Part shown: one piece after another, positions 45,454 to 54,894 of the stretch | Layout: each line of letters opens with the position of its first letter | How positions within the stretch are numbered: position 1 is the stretch's first letter | Origin: Gammaproteobacteria bacterium | GTDB lineage: Bacteria; Pseudomonadota; Gammaproteobacteria; Steroidobacterales; Woeseiaceae | NCBI GenBank assembly: GCA_013151645.1 | Contig: JAADHU010000009.1 | Location: 1 to 63,383 of the forward strand | DNA length: 63,383 bases | Reading direction: 5' to 3' | Notes under the pieces: generated by a model | What the model was told of the DNA's origin: nothing | The model's input: the letters and a program-made list of their open reading frames with translations, nothing else | Databases searched by the model: none | Program-made: the position numbers and the translations under genes

Positions 45454-47046
45454 ATGACCGACGGGCAGGAAGACGACCTGAAGATGCTGGGCACAATGGA
45501 GGTGGGCTTCGATGAAATCCTGACGCCGGAGGCAACCGGCTTTATCGCGGCACTGGCCCGCGAGTTCACGCCGCAGGTGGCCGAACTCATGCAACGTCGC
45601 GGGCAGCGACAGGCGCGTATCGATGCCGGAGAACGGCCGGATTTTCTGGCCGAGACGAAACATATTCGCGAGTCTGACTGGACCGTTTGTGCGGTACCGG
45701 CGGATTTGGACGACCGGCGTGTTGAAATAACCGGGCCGACGGAGCGGAAAATGGTGATCAATGCGCTGAATTCCGGCGCGAAAGTCTTCATGGCCGATTG
45801 TGAAGATTCGATGACACCCACCTGGCGCAATGTTATTCACGGCCAGATCAATCTTCGCGATGCGGTAAACCGGAGCATCGAGTTAACGTCCGGTGGCAAG
45901 CAATACCGCTTGAACGATGACACGGCGACGCTGATCGTTCGCCCACGAGGTTGGCACCTGCCGGAAAAACACCTTCTGGTCGATGGCAAGGCCGTACCGG
46001 GCGCGCTGGTCGATTTCGGACTGTACCTGTTCCACAACGCGGCTGAGCTGAAGAAACGCGGCTCCGGTCCCTATTTTTACCTTCCCAAGTTGCAGTCACA
46101 TCTTGAAGCGCGACTTTGGAGTGACGTATTCAAGTTCGCGGAGAAGCGTGGCGTGGTTGGCGAGGGCGAGATCAAGGTCACGGTGTTGATCGAGACCATC
46201 CTCGCCGCATTTGAAATGGATGAGATTCTGTACGAACTAAAAGACCACATTGTCGGTCAGAATTGCGGGCGATGGGATTACATCTTCAGTTTTATCAAGA
46301 CCTTCAACAAGTATCCGGAATTTACCTTGCCCGATCGCAGTGAAGTGACGATGACGAGCCATTTCCTGCGCTCCTATTCACAACTGGTAATCAAGACCTG
46401 TCACCGGCGCAAAGCCTATGCCATTGGCGGTATGGCCGCGCAAATTCCCATCAAGAACGACGCCGCTGCCAATGATGCGGCGATGGCCAAGGTGCGCGCC
46501 GACAAAGAACGGGAAGTCCATGACGGACACGACGGCACGTGGGTGGCGCATCCGGGACTTGTGCCCTTGGCGATGGAGATTTTTGACGCACACATGGCGG
46601 GTCCGAATCAACTGGATCGACTGCGCGACGATGTGCAGGTCTGTGCCGAGGACATTTTGCAGGTCGTGAAAGGCAAGATTACCGAAACAGGTCTGCGCAA
46701 CAACATCAATATCGGTGTCCAGTACCTTGCAGCGTGGCTGGACGGCAACGGTTGCGTTCCGCTGAATAACCTGATGGAAGATGCCGCTACCGCGGAAATT
46801 TCCCGGGCCCAGGTATGGCAGTGGGTGCATCACGAGACCGGTGTTCTGGACGACGGTCGTAACATCACCTACGCCTGGTTCAAGGCTCTGTTACGCGAGG
46901 AAATGGATTGTATTCGTGAACAGGTCGGTGATGAAGCCTTCGAGAACGGCCGGTTCCGCAAGGCGGCCAAATTGATGGATGAAATAACCGGACAAGATGA
47001 GTTCGTGCCGTTTCTGACTTCCGTTGCGTACGAATATATTGACTAG
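45454..47046 (+). CDS. aceB: Malate synthase A
   Basis: Condenses glyoxylate with acetyl-CoA in the glyoxylate shunt. A 530-residue type A enzyme (type G is about 720). Key blocks: SGAKVFMADCEDSMTPTWRN, RPRGWHLPEKHLLVDGKAV, ETILAAFEMDEILYELKDH, and the C-terminal GRNITYAWFKALLREEMDCI. Catalytic Arg, Glu and Asp lie in these conserved blocks. No isocitrate lyase gene is in the window, though icd, the competing enzyme, follows 48 bases downstream. The two thus sit together at the isocitrate branch point. Upstream inverted repeats suggest local regulation. Confidence 0.94.
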   Translation: MTDGQEDDLKMLGTMEVGFDEILTPEATGFIAALAREFTPQVAELMQRRGQRQARIDAGERPDFLAETKHIRESDWTVCAVPADLDDRRVEITGPTERKMVINALNSGAKVFMADCEDSMTPTWRNVIHGQINLRDAVNRSIELTSGGKQYRLNDDTATLIVRPRGWHLPEKHLLVDGKAVPGALVDFGLYLFHNAAELKKRGSGPYFYLPKLQSHLEARLWSDVFKFAEKRGVVGEGEIKVTVLIETILAAFEMDEILYELKDHIVGQNCGRWDYIFSFIKTFNKYPEFTLPDRSEVTMTSHFLRSYSQLVIKTCHRRKAYAIGGMAAQIPIKNDAAANDAAMAKVRADKEREVHDGHDGTWVAHPGLVPLAMEIFDAHMAGPNQLDRLRDDVQVCAEDILQVVKGKITETGLRNNINIGVQYLAAWLDGNGCVPLNNLMEDAATAEISRAQVWQWVHHETGVLDDGRNITYAWFKALLREEMDCIREQVGDEAFENGRFRKAAKLMDEITGQDEFVPFLTSVAYEYID

Positions 47047-47094
47047 GCAAATCGGCGCAGCGACACCCTGATTCCATTCTGAAGAGAGAAACCC

Positions 47095-48435
47095 ATGCAC
47101 TACGAAAAAATTGCCATTCCCGTTAATGGCGACACGATTTCGATTAATAACGATCATTCGATCGTTGTACCGGACAAGCCCATCATTCCCTACATCGAGG
47201 GCGACGGCATTGGTGTAGACGTGACACCGGTCATGTTGGACGTCGCCAATGCGGCCGTTCAGCATGCCTACGACGGTAAGCGCAAGATTGAATGGATGCA
47301 GATTTACGCCGGCGAGAAAGGTGCGGAGATCTATGGCAACGACCAGTATCTACCCGAAGAAACGCTGGATGCATTGCGACGATTCGTCGTCTCGATCAAG
47401 GGGCCGTTGACCACGCCGACGGGTGGCGGAATCCGATCCCTCAATGTGTCGATTCGGCAAACACTCGATCTGTATGCCTGCGTGCGACCCATTCGTTATT
47501 TCCCTGGCGTCCTGACGCCGATGAAGGATTCGGATCTCGTTGATATGATCGTGTTCCGGGAAAATACAGAAGACATATACGCAGGCATTGAGTATCCGGC
47601 GGGTTCCCAGGAAGTACAGAAGCTGATTCATTTCCTGCAGACCGAACTTGGTGTCAATGAAATCCGTTTTCCGGCCAGTTCCGGTATCGGTATCAAGCCG
47701 GTTTCGAAGGAAGGTTCACAGCGACTTGTGCGCAAAGCGATCCAGCATTGCGTGGATCGGGATCAGGGCTCGGTGGCGCTGGTCCATAAGGGCAATATCA
47801 TGAAGTACACGGAAGGTGCTTTTTGTCACTGGGGCTATCAACTGGCGAAAGACGAGTTTGGTGCGACAGAAATAGACGGCGGGCCTTGGCTGAGCTTTGA
47901 AAACCCGATCAGCGGACGTGAAATCATCGTCAAGGACGTCATTGCCGACAATTTCCTGCAACAGATCCTGATGCGGCCGGAAGACTATGACGTTATTGCC
48001 ACGCTTAACCTTAACGGTGACTATATCTCCGACGCGCTGGCGGCACAGGTGGGGGGCATCGGCATTGCTCCGGGCGGCAATATCGGAGAGGGCGTCGCCG
48101 TGTTCGAGGCGACCCATGGCACGGCGCCGGGTTTCGCGGGTAAAGACCGGGTAAATCCGGGTTCGCTTATTTTGTCGGCAGAGATGATGCTGCGCTACCT
48201 CGGCTGGAACGAAGCGGCCGACAACATCATGAAAGGCGTGGCCAACACCATCGCGAACAAGGAACTGACCTTTGACCTGGCGAGACTACGGACGGCAATC
48301 CGTGCACCGATACGCAAGGAGAATCCGCACGACAAGACGGAAGTAGAAGATCAGCTTGAAGAATTAATTCCGGGTGCGACCCTGTTAGGCACAAAAGGTT
48401 TTGGCGAAGCCGTAATTCGTCATATGGATGACTAA
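47095..48435 (+). CDS. icd: NADP-dependent isocitrate dehydrogenase
   Basis: Oxidises isocitrate to 2-oxoglutarate. A 446-residue enzyme of the E. coli type. GDGIGVD near the N-terminus, and [20 protein letters not shown] with Ser115, the equivalent of Ser113 that AceK phosphorylates in E. coli to divert flux to the glyoxylate shunt. Further on are [26 protein letters not shown], and [20 protein letters not shown]. aceK was not found in the window. It lies between aceB and the uracil-DNA glycosylase gene, which overlaps its stop by eight bases. Confidence 0.96.
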   Translation: MHYEKIAIPVNGDTISINNDHSIVVPDKPIIPYIEGDGIGVDVTPVMLDVANAAVQHAYDGKRKIEWMQIYAGEKGAEIYGNDQYLPEETLDALRRFVVSIKGPLTTPTGGGIRSLNVSIRQTLDLYACVRPIRYFPGVLTPMKDSDLVDMIVFRENTEDIYAGIEYPAGSQEVQKLIHFLQTELGVNEIRFPASSGIGIKPVSKEGSQRLVRKAIQHCVDRDQGSVALVHKGNIMKYTEGAFCHWGYQLAKDEFGATEIDGGPWLSFENPISGREIIVKDVIADNFLQQILMRPEDYDVIATLNLNGDYISDALAAQVGGIGIAPGGNIGEGVAVFEATHGTAPGFAGKDRVNPGSLILSAEMMLRYLGWNEAADNIMKGVANTIANKELTFDLARLRTAIRAPIRKENPHDKTEVEDQLEELIPGATLLGTKGFGEAVIRHMDD

Positions 48436-49078
48436 GCCAGCCTTACAACCCGTCTTCGATCGGGACTGTCGCCAGTGCCCGCGACTGGCCGGTTTCCTTG
48501 ATGCGGTCAAAGACAAGCATCCCGACTACTATTGCGGACCCGTACCGCCGTTTGGCGATCCCGATGCGCGATTTCTGATCGTCGGTCTTGCGCCGGGCAT
48601 GCACGGTGCCAACCGAACATCCCGCCCGTTTACCGGTGACCACGCGGGTATTCTTTTGTACGAGACGATCTACGATTACGGTTTCAGCACGGCGGCCTGC
48701 TCCGAGTCAGCCGACGACGAGTTACAACTGCTCGATTGTCGGATTACCAATGCCGTGAAGTGTCTGCCACCGGATAACAAACCGGTCGGTGCGGAAATCA
48801 ACACCTGCAATACTTTTCTGGCCAATGAACTGGAGACGCTTGAAGAAGGTTCGGTGGTGCTGGCGCTCGGTGGCATTGCTCACCGGGCCATCATCAAGGC
48901 CCTGGGCCTGCGTCAGGCGGACCATGTTTTCGGCCATGCTGCTGAACACGCTGTCGATGACCGCTTCCTGCTGCTGGATTCCTATCACTGCAGTCGTTAC
49001 AACACTAATACGCGCAGGCTGACCACGCCCATGTTTCGTGATGTCTTTGCGCGCGTAAAGCAGTATCTGGAGCCGTGA
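48428..49078 (+). CDS. Uracil-DNA glycosylase, family 5 (UDGb-like), Fe-S type
   Basis: A 216-residue glycosylase. Four cysteines fit the iron-sulfur ligands of family 4/5 enzymes: Cys14, Cys17, Cys112 and Cys127. Motif one is [20 protein letters not shown], as in family 5 (compare GLAPG-x-x-GANRTG). The final motif is [16 protein letters not shown], with His187 where the family has SYHPSRxNTxTGRLT; the proline is replaced by Cys188. Removes uracil or related damaged bases from DNA. It overlaps the icd stop and its own stop overlaps the uvrC start, so the repair genes are coupled. Confidence 0.88.
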   Translation: MTKPALQPVFDRDCRQCPRLAGFLDAVKDKHPDYYCGPVPPFGDPDARFLIVGLAPGMHGANRTSRPFTGDHAGILLYETIYDYGFSTAACSESADDELQLLDCRITNAVKCLPPDNKPVGAEINTCNTFLANELETLEEGSVVLALGGIAHRAIIKALGLRQADHVFGHAAEHAVDDRFLLLDSYHCSRYNTNTRRLTTPMFRDVFARVKQYLEP

Positions 49079-50910
49079 CCGGAAACGAAAAGCCGTCCTT
49101 CGATTCCAAATCATTCCTGACGGGACTGACGCATCGTCCCGGTGTCTATCGGATGCTGAACGCAAAGGGCAGCGTGATCTACGTCGGCAAGGCGCGCGAT
49201 CTGAAAAAGCGCGTATCGAGTTACTTCCACAAGACTCACAACGAGCCAAAGACGGCATTGATGATGCAGCGTGTCGCCGGCGTAGAGGTGACGGTGACCA
49301 ATACGGAAGCTGAAGCGCTGATCCTCGAATACAACCTGATCAAACGAAACAAACCACGTTTCAATGTTGTGCTTCGGGATGACAAGAGTTATCCGTATAT
49401 CTATGTTTCAACGCAACATGCATTTCCGAGATTGCAGTTTCACCGTGGCGCAAGAAAAGGCAAGGGTCGGTATTTTGGCCCCTATCCGAATACCGGCGCA
49501 GTTCGCAAGACGCTCAACGAGCTGCAAAAGTTATTCCTGGTAAGGCAATGTAAGGACAGCTTCTTCAGTCACCGGACACGACCCTGTCTGCAGTATCAAA
49601 TCAGGCGTTGCACGGCGCCGTGTGTTGGCTACATTGAGCGGGATCAATATGCTCGCGATGTGGGTGCCGCAACGCTCTTCCTGGAGGGCAAGAATCGCAA
49701 CGTGATCAACTCGTTCGTGGAGCGCATGGACAGTGCTTCGGCGTCACAGGACTACGAACAGGCGGCACGTTTGCGCGATCAGATCGTGAAACTCAAGAAA
49801 GTGGAAGCCGAACAACTGATTTCTCGTAGCACCGCAACGGATCTCGACGTCATTGGCGTGGCATCCGAGGCCGCCATGCATTGCGTGACGGTATTTTTCA
49901 TTCGCAACGGTGCGGCGCTCGGCAGTCGCAATCATTTTCCAAAAACCAGCGGTGATGCCTCGATGGCAAGGATCCTCAGCGGCTTCCTGTCGCAGTATTA
50001 TCTCGGCCGAGACGCACCGGGTGAGATCATCATTGCGACGGATTTTGAAGACCGGGAATTGCTCGAGGCGAGTTTGAGCGAGCGTGCCGGTCACGCGGTC
50101 CAAATTCGTTACCGCGTGCGTGGAGACCGACTGCGCTGGCGTGATTTGGCACACACAAATGCAGAGCAGGGCATGCGCCTTCAATTGGCCAGTAACGCGA
50201 CCATCCGGCGACAATTCGAAGCGCTGGGGCAGGTTCTGAAAACCGACACGCCGCCTGAACGCCTCGAGTGCTTCGATATAAGCCATACATCGGGAGAAGC
50301 AACGGTCGGTTCGTGTGTCGTATTCAATCAGGCCGGCCCGTTGAAGAGCGACTACCGGCGGTTTAACCTGAAACCGCCCGCGCCGGGCGATGACTACGCC
50401 GCGATGGCCGAAGCGTTGCGTCGGCGCTATGCCCGTATCAAGAAAGGCGAGGTGCCGATGCCGGACGTGCTTTTTGTTGACGGCGGCAAGGGGCAACTCG
50501 CCGCGGCCATGGCGGTGCTCGAAGAATTGGGACTCGATTGGCTAAATGTGGTCGGTGTAGCCAAAGGACCGTCCCGTAAACCGGGTATGGAGCAGCTTTT
50601 CTTGGCAGGCAAACCAACGCCCACTATACTGCCGGCGGACTCACCGGCATTGCTGCTGATTCAACAAATTCGGGACGAGGCACATCGTTTCGCGATTACA
50701 GGCCATCGCCAGCGACGCGCCAGGGCGCGGACGACATCTAGGCTGGAAGAGATTGAAGGACTGGGCCCGAAACGTCGCCAGGAGTTGCTTAAGCAGTTTG
50801 GCGGATTGCAGGGGGTTCGTGGTGCAGGCGTCGACGATCTGGTAAAAGTACACGGCATCAGTCGCTCGCTCGCGGAGCGAATCTACAATGATCTGCACGC
50901 AGAAAACTGA
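49075..50910 (+). CDS. uvrC: UvrABC excinuclease subunit C
   Basis: The nuclease that cuts both sides of a lesion in nucleotide excision repair. A 611-residue protein of typical length. GIY-YIG domain at the N-terminus (RPGVYRMLNAKGSVIYVGKA and RDLKKRVSSYF), cysteine cluster CLQYQIRRCTAPCVGYI, UVR motif for UvrB (SQDYEQAARLRDQIVKLKKV), an RNase H-like nuclease (ECFDISHTSGEATVGSCVVF and VDGGKGQLAAA), and C-terminal tandem HhH. GTG 49075 overlaps the glycosylase stop by four bases. In E. coli uvrC is followed by pgsA, exactly as here. Confidence 0.96.
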   Translation: MTGNEKPSFDSKSFLTGLTHRPGVYRMLNAKGSVIYVGKARDLKKRVSSYFHKTHNEPKTALMMQRVAGVEVTVTNTEAEALILEYNLIKRNKPRFNVVLRDDKSYPYIYVSTQHAFPRLQFHRGARKGKGRYFGPYPNTGAVRKTLNELQKLFLVRQCKDSFFSHRTRPCLQYQIRRCTAPCVGYIERDQYARDVGAATLFLEGKNRNVINSFVERMDSASASQDYEQAARLRDQIVKLKKVEAEQLISRSTATDLDVIGVASEAAMHCVTVFFIRNGAALGSRNHFPKTSGDASMARILSGFLSQYYLGRDAPGEIIIATDFEDRELLEASLSERAGHAVQIRYRVRGDRLRWRDLAHTNAEQGMRLQLASNATIRRQFEALGQVLKTDTPPERLECFDISHTSGEATVGSCVVFNQAGPLKSDYRRFNLKPPAPGDDYAAMAEALRRRYARIKKGEVPMPDVLFVDGGKGQLAAAMAVLEELGLDWLNVVGVAKGPSRKPGMEQLFLAGKPTPTILPADSPALLLIQQIRDEAHRFAITGHRQRRARARTTSRLEEIEGLGPKRRQELLKQFGGLQGVRGAGVDDLVKVHGISRSLAERIYNDLHAEN

Positions 50911-50939
50911 GGGGGCTCCGGGAGAACCGGGACGACAAC

Positions 50940-51512
50940 TTGAAATTTAATCTGGCCACCATCCTGACCCTCGTGCGGATCGCTGCAATTCCGGTGATCG
51001 TCATTTGTTTTTATTGGCACTCGCCCCAAGCCAGGCCGATTGCCGGTATTGTGTTTGGGGTGGCGGCCATTACCGACCTTCTGGACGGGTATATCGCACG
51101 TAAATACGGACAGACGTCCCGATTTGGTGCTTTTCTCGATCCGGTGGCGGACAAGCTGATGGTATCCATCGTGCTGGTGTTGCTGGTGCAAGGCGACCCC
51201 GACTGGTACGTAGACATCATTGCGATGCTCATCATCGGCCGTGAGATCACCGTATCGGCACTCAGGGAATGGATGGCCACTGTCGGTGCCCAGGGCGTGG
51301 TCGCCGTCTCGTGGGGCGGTAAGCTCAAGACGACATTGCAGATGTTCGGCATCGCTTTCATGGTCTACCGGGAACCGCTTTTTGGTGTGGATCTGTACCA
51401 TATCGGCTTCGTGTTGCTGGTTGCCGCCGCTGGCATGACGCTTTGGTCGATGTTTATCTATTTGCGCGCCGCCTGGCCAACGATGCACTCGGGGGCACAA
51501 CCGGGCGATTAA
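50940..51512 (+). CDS. pgsA: CDP-diacylglycerol-glycerol-3-phosphate 3-phosphatidyltransferase
   Basis: Makes phosphatidylglycerol phosphate, the committed step to phosphatidylglycerol and cardiolipin, in the inner membrane. A 190-residue protein with about six hydrophobic helices. The CDP-alcohol phosphotransferase motif is complete: DGYIARKYGQTSRFGAFLDP then VADK. Start TTG 50940. The uvrC-pgsA-tRNA-Gly order is the same as in E. coli (there with a tRNA cluster), and is conserved in gammaproteobacteria. Confidence 0.94.
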   Translation: MKFNLATILTLVRIAAIPVIVICFYWHSPQARPIAGIVFGVAAITDLLDGYIARKYGQTSRFGAFLDPVADKLMVSIVLVLLVQGDPDWYVDIIAMLIIGREITVSALREWMATVGAQGVVAVSWGGKLKTTLQMFGIAFMVYREPLFGVDLYHIGFVLLVAAAGMTLWSMFIYLRAAWPTMHSGAQPGD

Positions 51513-51535
51513 GTCGTTTATTTGTCCCCAAGACC

Positions 51536-51563
51536 TTGACTCTCGGCGCACCGGCCCTAAAAT
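51536..51563 (+). promoter_or_regulatory. Sigma-70 promoter for tRNA-Gly
   Basis: TTGACT (51536-51541) and TAAAAT (51558-51563) are 16 bases apart and end ten bases before the tRNA 5' end. It is a strong match for a stable-RNA promoter. A GC-rich discriminator is not obvious (CCTTCCCTCT). Confidence 0.8.
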
Positions 51564-51573
51564 CCTTCCCTCT

Positions 51574-51649
51574 GCGGGAATAGCTCAGTTGGTAGAGCGC
51601 AACCTTGCCAAGGTTGAGGTCGCCAGTTCGAACCTGGTTTCCCGCTCCA
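51574..51649 (+). tRNA. tRNA-Gly (GCC)
   Basis: The 76 bases fold as a cloverleaf: acceptor GCGGGAA with TTCCCGC, D arm AGCTCAGTTGGTAGAGC, anticodon stem CAACC/GGTTG around TTGCCAA (anticodon GCC), and the TTCGAAC arm. The CCA end is encoded. It lies after pgsA as in many gammaproteobacteria. Confidence 0.97.
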
Positions 51650-51665
51650 ATTAAAACAACGGATT

Positions 51666-51691
51666 AGGCGGCTTTGAAAGGCCGCCTTTTT
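51666..51691 (+). terminator. Intrinsic terminator after tRNA-Gly
   Basis: AGGCGGC (51666-51672) pairs with GCCGCCT (51681-51687) across an eight-base loop, extended by a partial TTT/AAA pairing, and runs into TTTTT (51687-51691). It ends the tRNA-Gly transcript. Confidence 0.8.
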
Positions 51692-51718
51692 CGTTTATGG
51701 GACATTGGTATACCACCG

Positions 51719-51997
51719 CTATTCGTTCCCGCCCGCGTTGTAGGGGTCAACGCCGGTCGTCTTGATGTTGTTGACCGTTGTGGAGAACTCGTCATCGAGG
51801 CTTACCTCGCCTTCACTGACATTGTAACCAGCGACATAGGTATCGGCGGGTTTAAGCTCTGCGGCTTCAGTCGGGCGAACCCTGACCCCGACAGGCGCAA
51901 AATCTTCTTCGCTCTCATCTGCGTCGCTCGCAAACTCGACCTCGAACTCGTCTTCCTGGGTAACGCTCGAAAACTGTTTTTTTAGCCATTTCAACAT
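51719..51997 (-). CDS. Small acidic hypothetical protein
   Basis: A 92-residue, strongly acidic protein starting at ATG 51997. It opens with MLKWLKKQFSSVTQEDEFEV, a short amphipathic basic helix that could touch a membrane, then a low-complexity acidic stretch rich in D, E and A (FASDADESEEDFAPVGVRVR) and a polar tail with GYNVSEGEVSLDDEFST. No domain recognised; partly disordered by appearance. The 245 bases upstream on the minus strand (51998-52242) hold no gene I can support. Confidence 0.55.
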   Translation of the reverse strand: MLKWLKKQFSSVTQEDEFEVEFASDADESEEDFAPVGVRVRPTEAAELKPADTYVAGYNVSEGEVSLDDEFSTTVNNIKTTGVDPYNAGGNE

Positions 51998-52242
51998 TGC
52001 GTAGCCTCGCAAAAACGTGATTCGTGACGGAGCGAAGCTGAATCGAGGGCTATTGCGACCACGCTTGATCGTCAACAGGCCGTAAATACAGCTTCACTAA
52101 CTCATGTTAAACACGCTGACGGCGGGCAAAAGGTTGCTGCAAAGAGACGGGGCGTTCGCGAACTGATTATTCGATCACAAGGCAAAAAGAGAACCGGGTC
52201 ACATTTTTCGCAAGCGTGCCCGGTAGCGTGCAGGCGCGGCAA

Positions 52243-52401
52243 TCAATTGGACGCGGTGTCTGCTGCTTCGTTATAAGCGTAAGGCCGATCGAGTGTCTCA
52301 GAGGCAAAGGTGTGATGTGAGACAGAGCCGGCTACTGCGCGGCCGGCGCAGAGACAGAAGGTAACGGCGAGCACGCCAAGAAAACAGCAACGTAAGAACA
52401 T
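52243..52401 (-). CDS. Small secreted protein (52 residues)
   Basis: Below usual length cutoffs, but coherent. ATG 52401 gives a short basic head, then a hydrophobic core with cysteines (CCFLGVLAVTFCLCAG), a likely signal peptidase site after RAVA or AVAG, and a polar mature part (SVSHHTFASETLDRPYAYNE) to TGA at 52243. A weak GAGAG lies upstream. It follows the AI-2E family gene by 30 bases on the same strand. Possibly exported; function unknown. Confidence 0.5.
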   Translation of the reverse strand: MFLRCCFLGVLAVTFCLCAGRAVAGSVSHHTFASETLDRPYAYNEAADTASN

Positions 52402-52431
52402 AAGTCAGCTCTCTGAAAACCGCCCGAAGGC

Positions 52432-53505
52432 CTAAATACTCTCAGCTTCCGGCGTTGCCGATTCATTGCTGATTTCGTCGATCCAGGCAATCAGGAGATC
52501 GTAAGCGATGACCAGCACGACCGCGCCGAAAAACAGACCGAGAAATCCGAAACTGATGAAGCCGCCGATTGCACCGACAAAAATGACCAGCATGGGTGCG
52601 TCGACCCCACGCCCCATCAGGATGGGTTTTAATACGTTATCGAGTGTAAGAACGGGCACGTTCCAGGCAATAAACAGTATCGCCGTCAGTAGTTCGTGGC
52701 CGGAAAAAACATAGATCGCGATGGGGATGATGACGACGGCCATGCTGATTTGTACGATCGCAAGCACGAGGCAGATGGCGGCCCACAGCGCGGCCGCGGG
52801 CACGCCGACGACGGCGAATCCGATACCGGCGAGAATGGCCTGTAATATGGCAACACCGACCACCCCCATCGTGACCCCGCGGACGGTATTTTCGGTCAGC
52901 GACAGATAGCGACCCCGTGAATCGGGCACGATGCGCTGTGCGAGTTGACTGGCGAGTGCGGCGGCCCCTTCGTGATGTGCGAGTATCACGCCGGCCACGA
53001 TGACGGCGGCAACGAACTGCAATATTGCAAGGCCGACGGCGGCAATCGACGACAGCACCGACACGCTGGCGCCACGCAGCTGTGGTTGAAAGCGCGCCAG
53101 CAACTCGGTGAGGTTGGTCGCCGCCTGTTGCCAGAACAGGAATAGCGGCTCACCGATTAACGGCCACTGCCGCACGGATTCAGACGCTTGGGGTATTGCG
53201 AGTGAGCCGGATTGAACCTGGCTGGCAAGCGCTCGAATGGAATCGGTGAGACCGGGAATGGATGCCGCGATCGGACCGATAATGAGGGCGAACATCAGTA
53301 CCACGAAAATCGTTGCGGCCAAACCGGCCCGACCGCCCAGTTTCCCGGCCAGCCAGACGAAAGCCGGGTAGGCCGAAACGGCGATGATGATGCCCCAAAG
53401 CAAGACCCCCACAAACGGCGTAATGATCATGATTGACCAGACGATAATCAACGCGATCAATGCAATCCGGATAATATTGTCGATCGTATTTTGCCTGCTA
53501 CTCAT
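52432..53505 (-). CDS. AI-2E family transporter / permease
   Basis: A 357-residue inner-membrane protein of the PerM/TqsA (UPF0118) family. An N-terminal pair of helices (about 14-55), a helix around 60-80, then a long loop with the coiled segment IPGLTDSIRALASQVQSGSL. Four to five helices follow between about 155 and 345. FFGAVVLVIAYDLLIAW and the LGLFFGA stretch near the C-terminus are typical. Members export autoinducer-2 or sodium, among other suggestions; the substrate here is unknown. Confidence 0.85.
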   Translation of the reverse strand: MSSRQNTIDNIIRIALIALIIVWSIMIITPFVGVLLWGIIIAVSAYPAFVWLAGKLGGRAGLAATIFVVLMFALIIGPIAASIPGLTDSIRALASQVQSGSLAIPQASESVRQWPLIGEPLFLFWQQAATNLTELLARFQPQLRGASVSVLSSIAAVGLAILQFVAAVIVAGVILAHHEGAAALASQLAQRIVPDSRGRYLSLTENTVRGVTMGVVGVAILQAILAGIGFAVVGVPAAALWAAICLVLAIVQISMAVVIIPIAIYVFSGHELLTAILFIAWNVPVLTLDNVLKPILMGRGVDAPMLVIFVGAIGGFISFGFLGLFFGAVVLVIAYDLLIAWIDEISNESATPEAESI

Positions 53506-53704
53506 TGCGCATCCTCGAACGGTGGCCGTGGCTCATTCCAGAGCGTAACAAAAACCGCTGGAGAACATCGTCTCCGGACTACAGGCGGGATACGGTATGG
53601 CGCCGACAGACGAGCCAACAGGTGCTAAAAGGTATTGGCTAAGTCCCACCGGGTGGTATTCTTCAGGCCGTTCGGGAAACTCAATTCGGATCGGGTACGA
53701 AATT

Positions 53705-54748
53705 ATGTTCTCGCGGAGCCGCGCGTTTTGGCTGGTTGTCTTTGCCCTGCTGTCGGGCTCGACGGTGGCGCGCGGTAGTGGGGCACCCGACCCGCTGTTT
53801 CAGGATAATGGCGTTCTGGACGTTACGTTGACAGGTCCACTGACTACGCTCATCAGGGAACGATCAGCGGACGAGAATCTGCCTGGCGTATTCGAGTACC
53901 GGCAGGGCGATGGCGCGGTGGTTCGACTGGATATCAAAATCCGCACACGTGGCCATTTTCGTCGTGACAACTGCAAGTTTCCGCCGCTGCAGCTGAATTT
54001 TCGAAAATCGCAAACCGATGAGACGCTGTTCGATAAGCAGGACAAGCTTAAACTGGTGGTGCATTGTGATCGGTCGGGGCGCTATCAACAGTCACTTCTG
54101 CGAGAGTACCTGGCGTATCGAGTCCTGAATACACTGACGGATTGGAGTTTTCGCGTCAGGCTGTTGCGCGTGACCTATGTGGACAGCGAAGAGCACAGAC
54201 CGGATCAAACCCGCTTCGCTTTTTTGATCGAGCACAAGAACCGGCTTGGCAAGCGGCATGGGATGAAGGAGGCGAAAGTCGAGGAGGCGACGGTTGACTC
54301 GATACAACCCGGCCCGTTGAACCTGACGTCGTTGTTTCAGTTCTTCATTGCCAACACCGATTTTTCACCCATTCGCAGCGCGCCGGATCGAGACTGTTGC
54401 CATAACTACGTCTTGTTCGAAAAGGACAGCGAGCAGATGATCCCGGTCCCCTACGACTTCGATCTTTCCGGCTTCGTTAATGCGCAGTACGCAAAACCCG
54501 ATGTGCGCTTCGGATTGCACAATGTACGTCAACGCCTCTACCGGGGGCGCTGCGCGAACAATGACTACGTCGCGGATTCGTTGCAACAATTCCGCAACAA
54601 CCGGGAAGCCATCTTTGAGCTGGTCAACCAGCAGGTAGGCCTTTCGTCCGCCGTACGTAAAAGTATTTTTCGGTCAATGGAAAGTTTCTACAAGGTGATT
54701 GACGAGCCCCGGGAAGTTGAACGACAACTGCTTGGCAAATGTATCTAG
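53705..54748 (+). CDS. Secreted CotH-kinase-like hypothetical protein
   Basis: A 347-residue protein. A signal peptide (about 1-24, ending VARGSG) is followed by a beta-rich part (about 35-150) with KIRTRGHFRRDNCKFPPLQL and a helical C-terminal part. The latter has IANTDFSPIRSAPDRDCCHN then YVLFEKDSEQMIPVPYDFDL. A histidine-asparagine pair followed 20 residues later by PYDFDLSG resembles the atypical kinase sites of CotH (N...h.gN, then DxD). Several cysteines (DNCKFP, DRDCCHN, GRCAN) suggest disulfides. Homologues I recall are of unknown function. ATG 53705 is the start. Confidence 0.5.
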   Translation: MFSRSRAFWLVVFALLSGSTVARGSGAPDPLFQDNGVLDVTLTGPLTTLIRERSADENLPGVFEYRQGDGAVVRLDIKIRTRGHFRRDNCKFPPLQLNFRKSQTDETLFDKQDKLKLVVHCDRSGRYQQSLLREYLAYRVLNTLTDWSFRVRLLRVTYVDSEEHRPDQTRFAFLIEHKNRLGKRHGMKEAKVEEATVDSIQPGPLNLTSLFQFFIANTDFSPIRSAPDRDCCHNYVLFEKDSEQMIPVPYDFDLSGFVNAQYAKPDVRFGLHNVRQRLYRGRCANNDYVADSLQQFRNNREAIFELVNQQVGLSSAVRKSIFRSMESFYKVIDEPREVERQLLGKCI

Positions 54749-54894
54749 GCCTGCGGTACGGCTTGCATCGACGGCCGTCGGAGGGAATGTGGCACGGCTG
54801 TGATGAGCCCCTCCATTGCGGACATCTTGTGACTGGCCTGCGCGTGTGATTGTGCGTATTCTCACGGCTAATCAGGGATCTGGCGCAACCGTGC

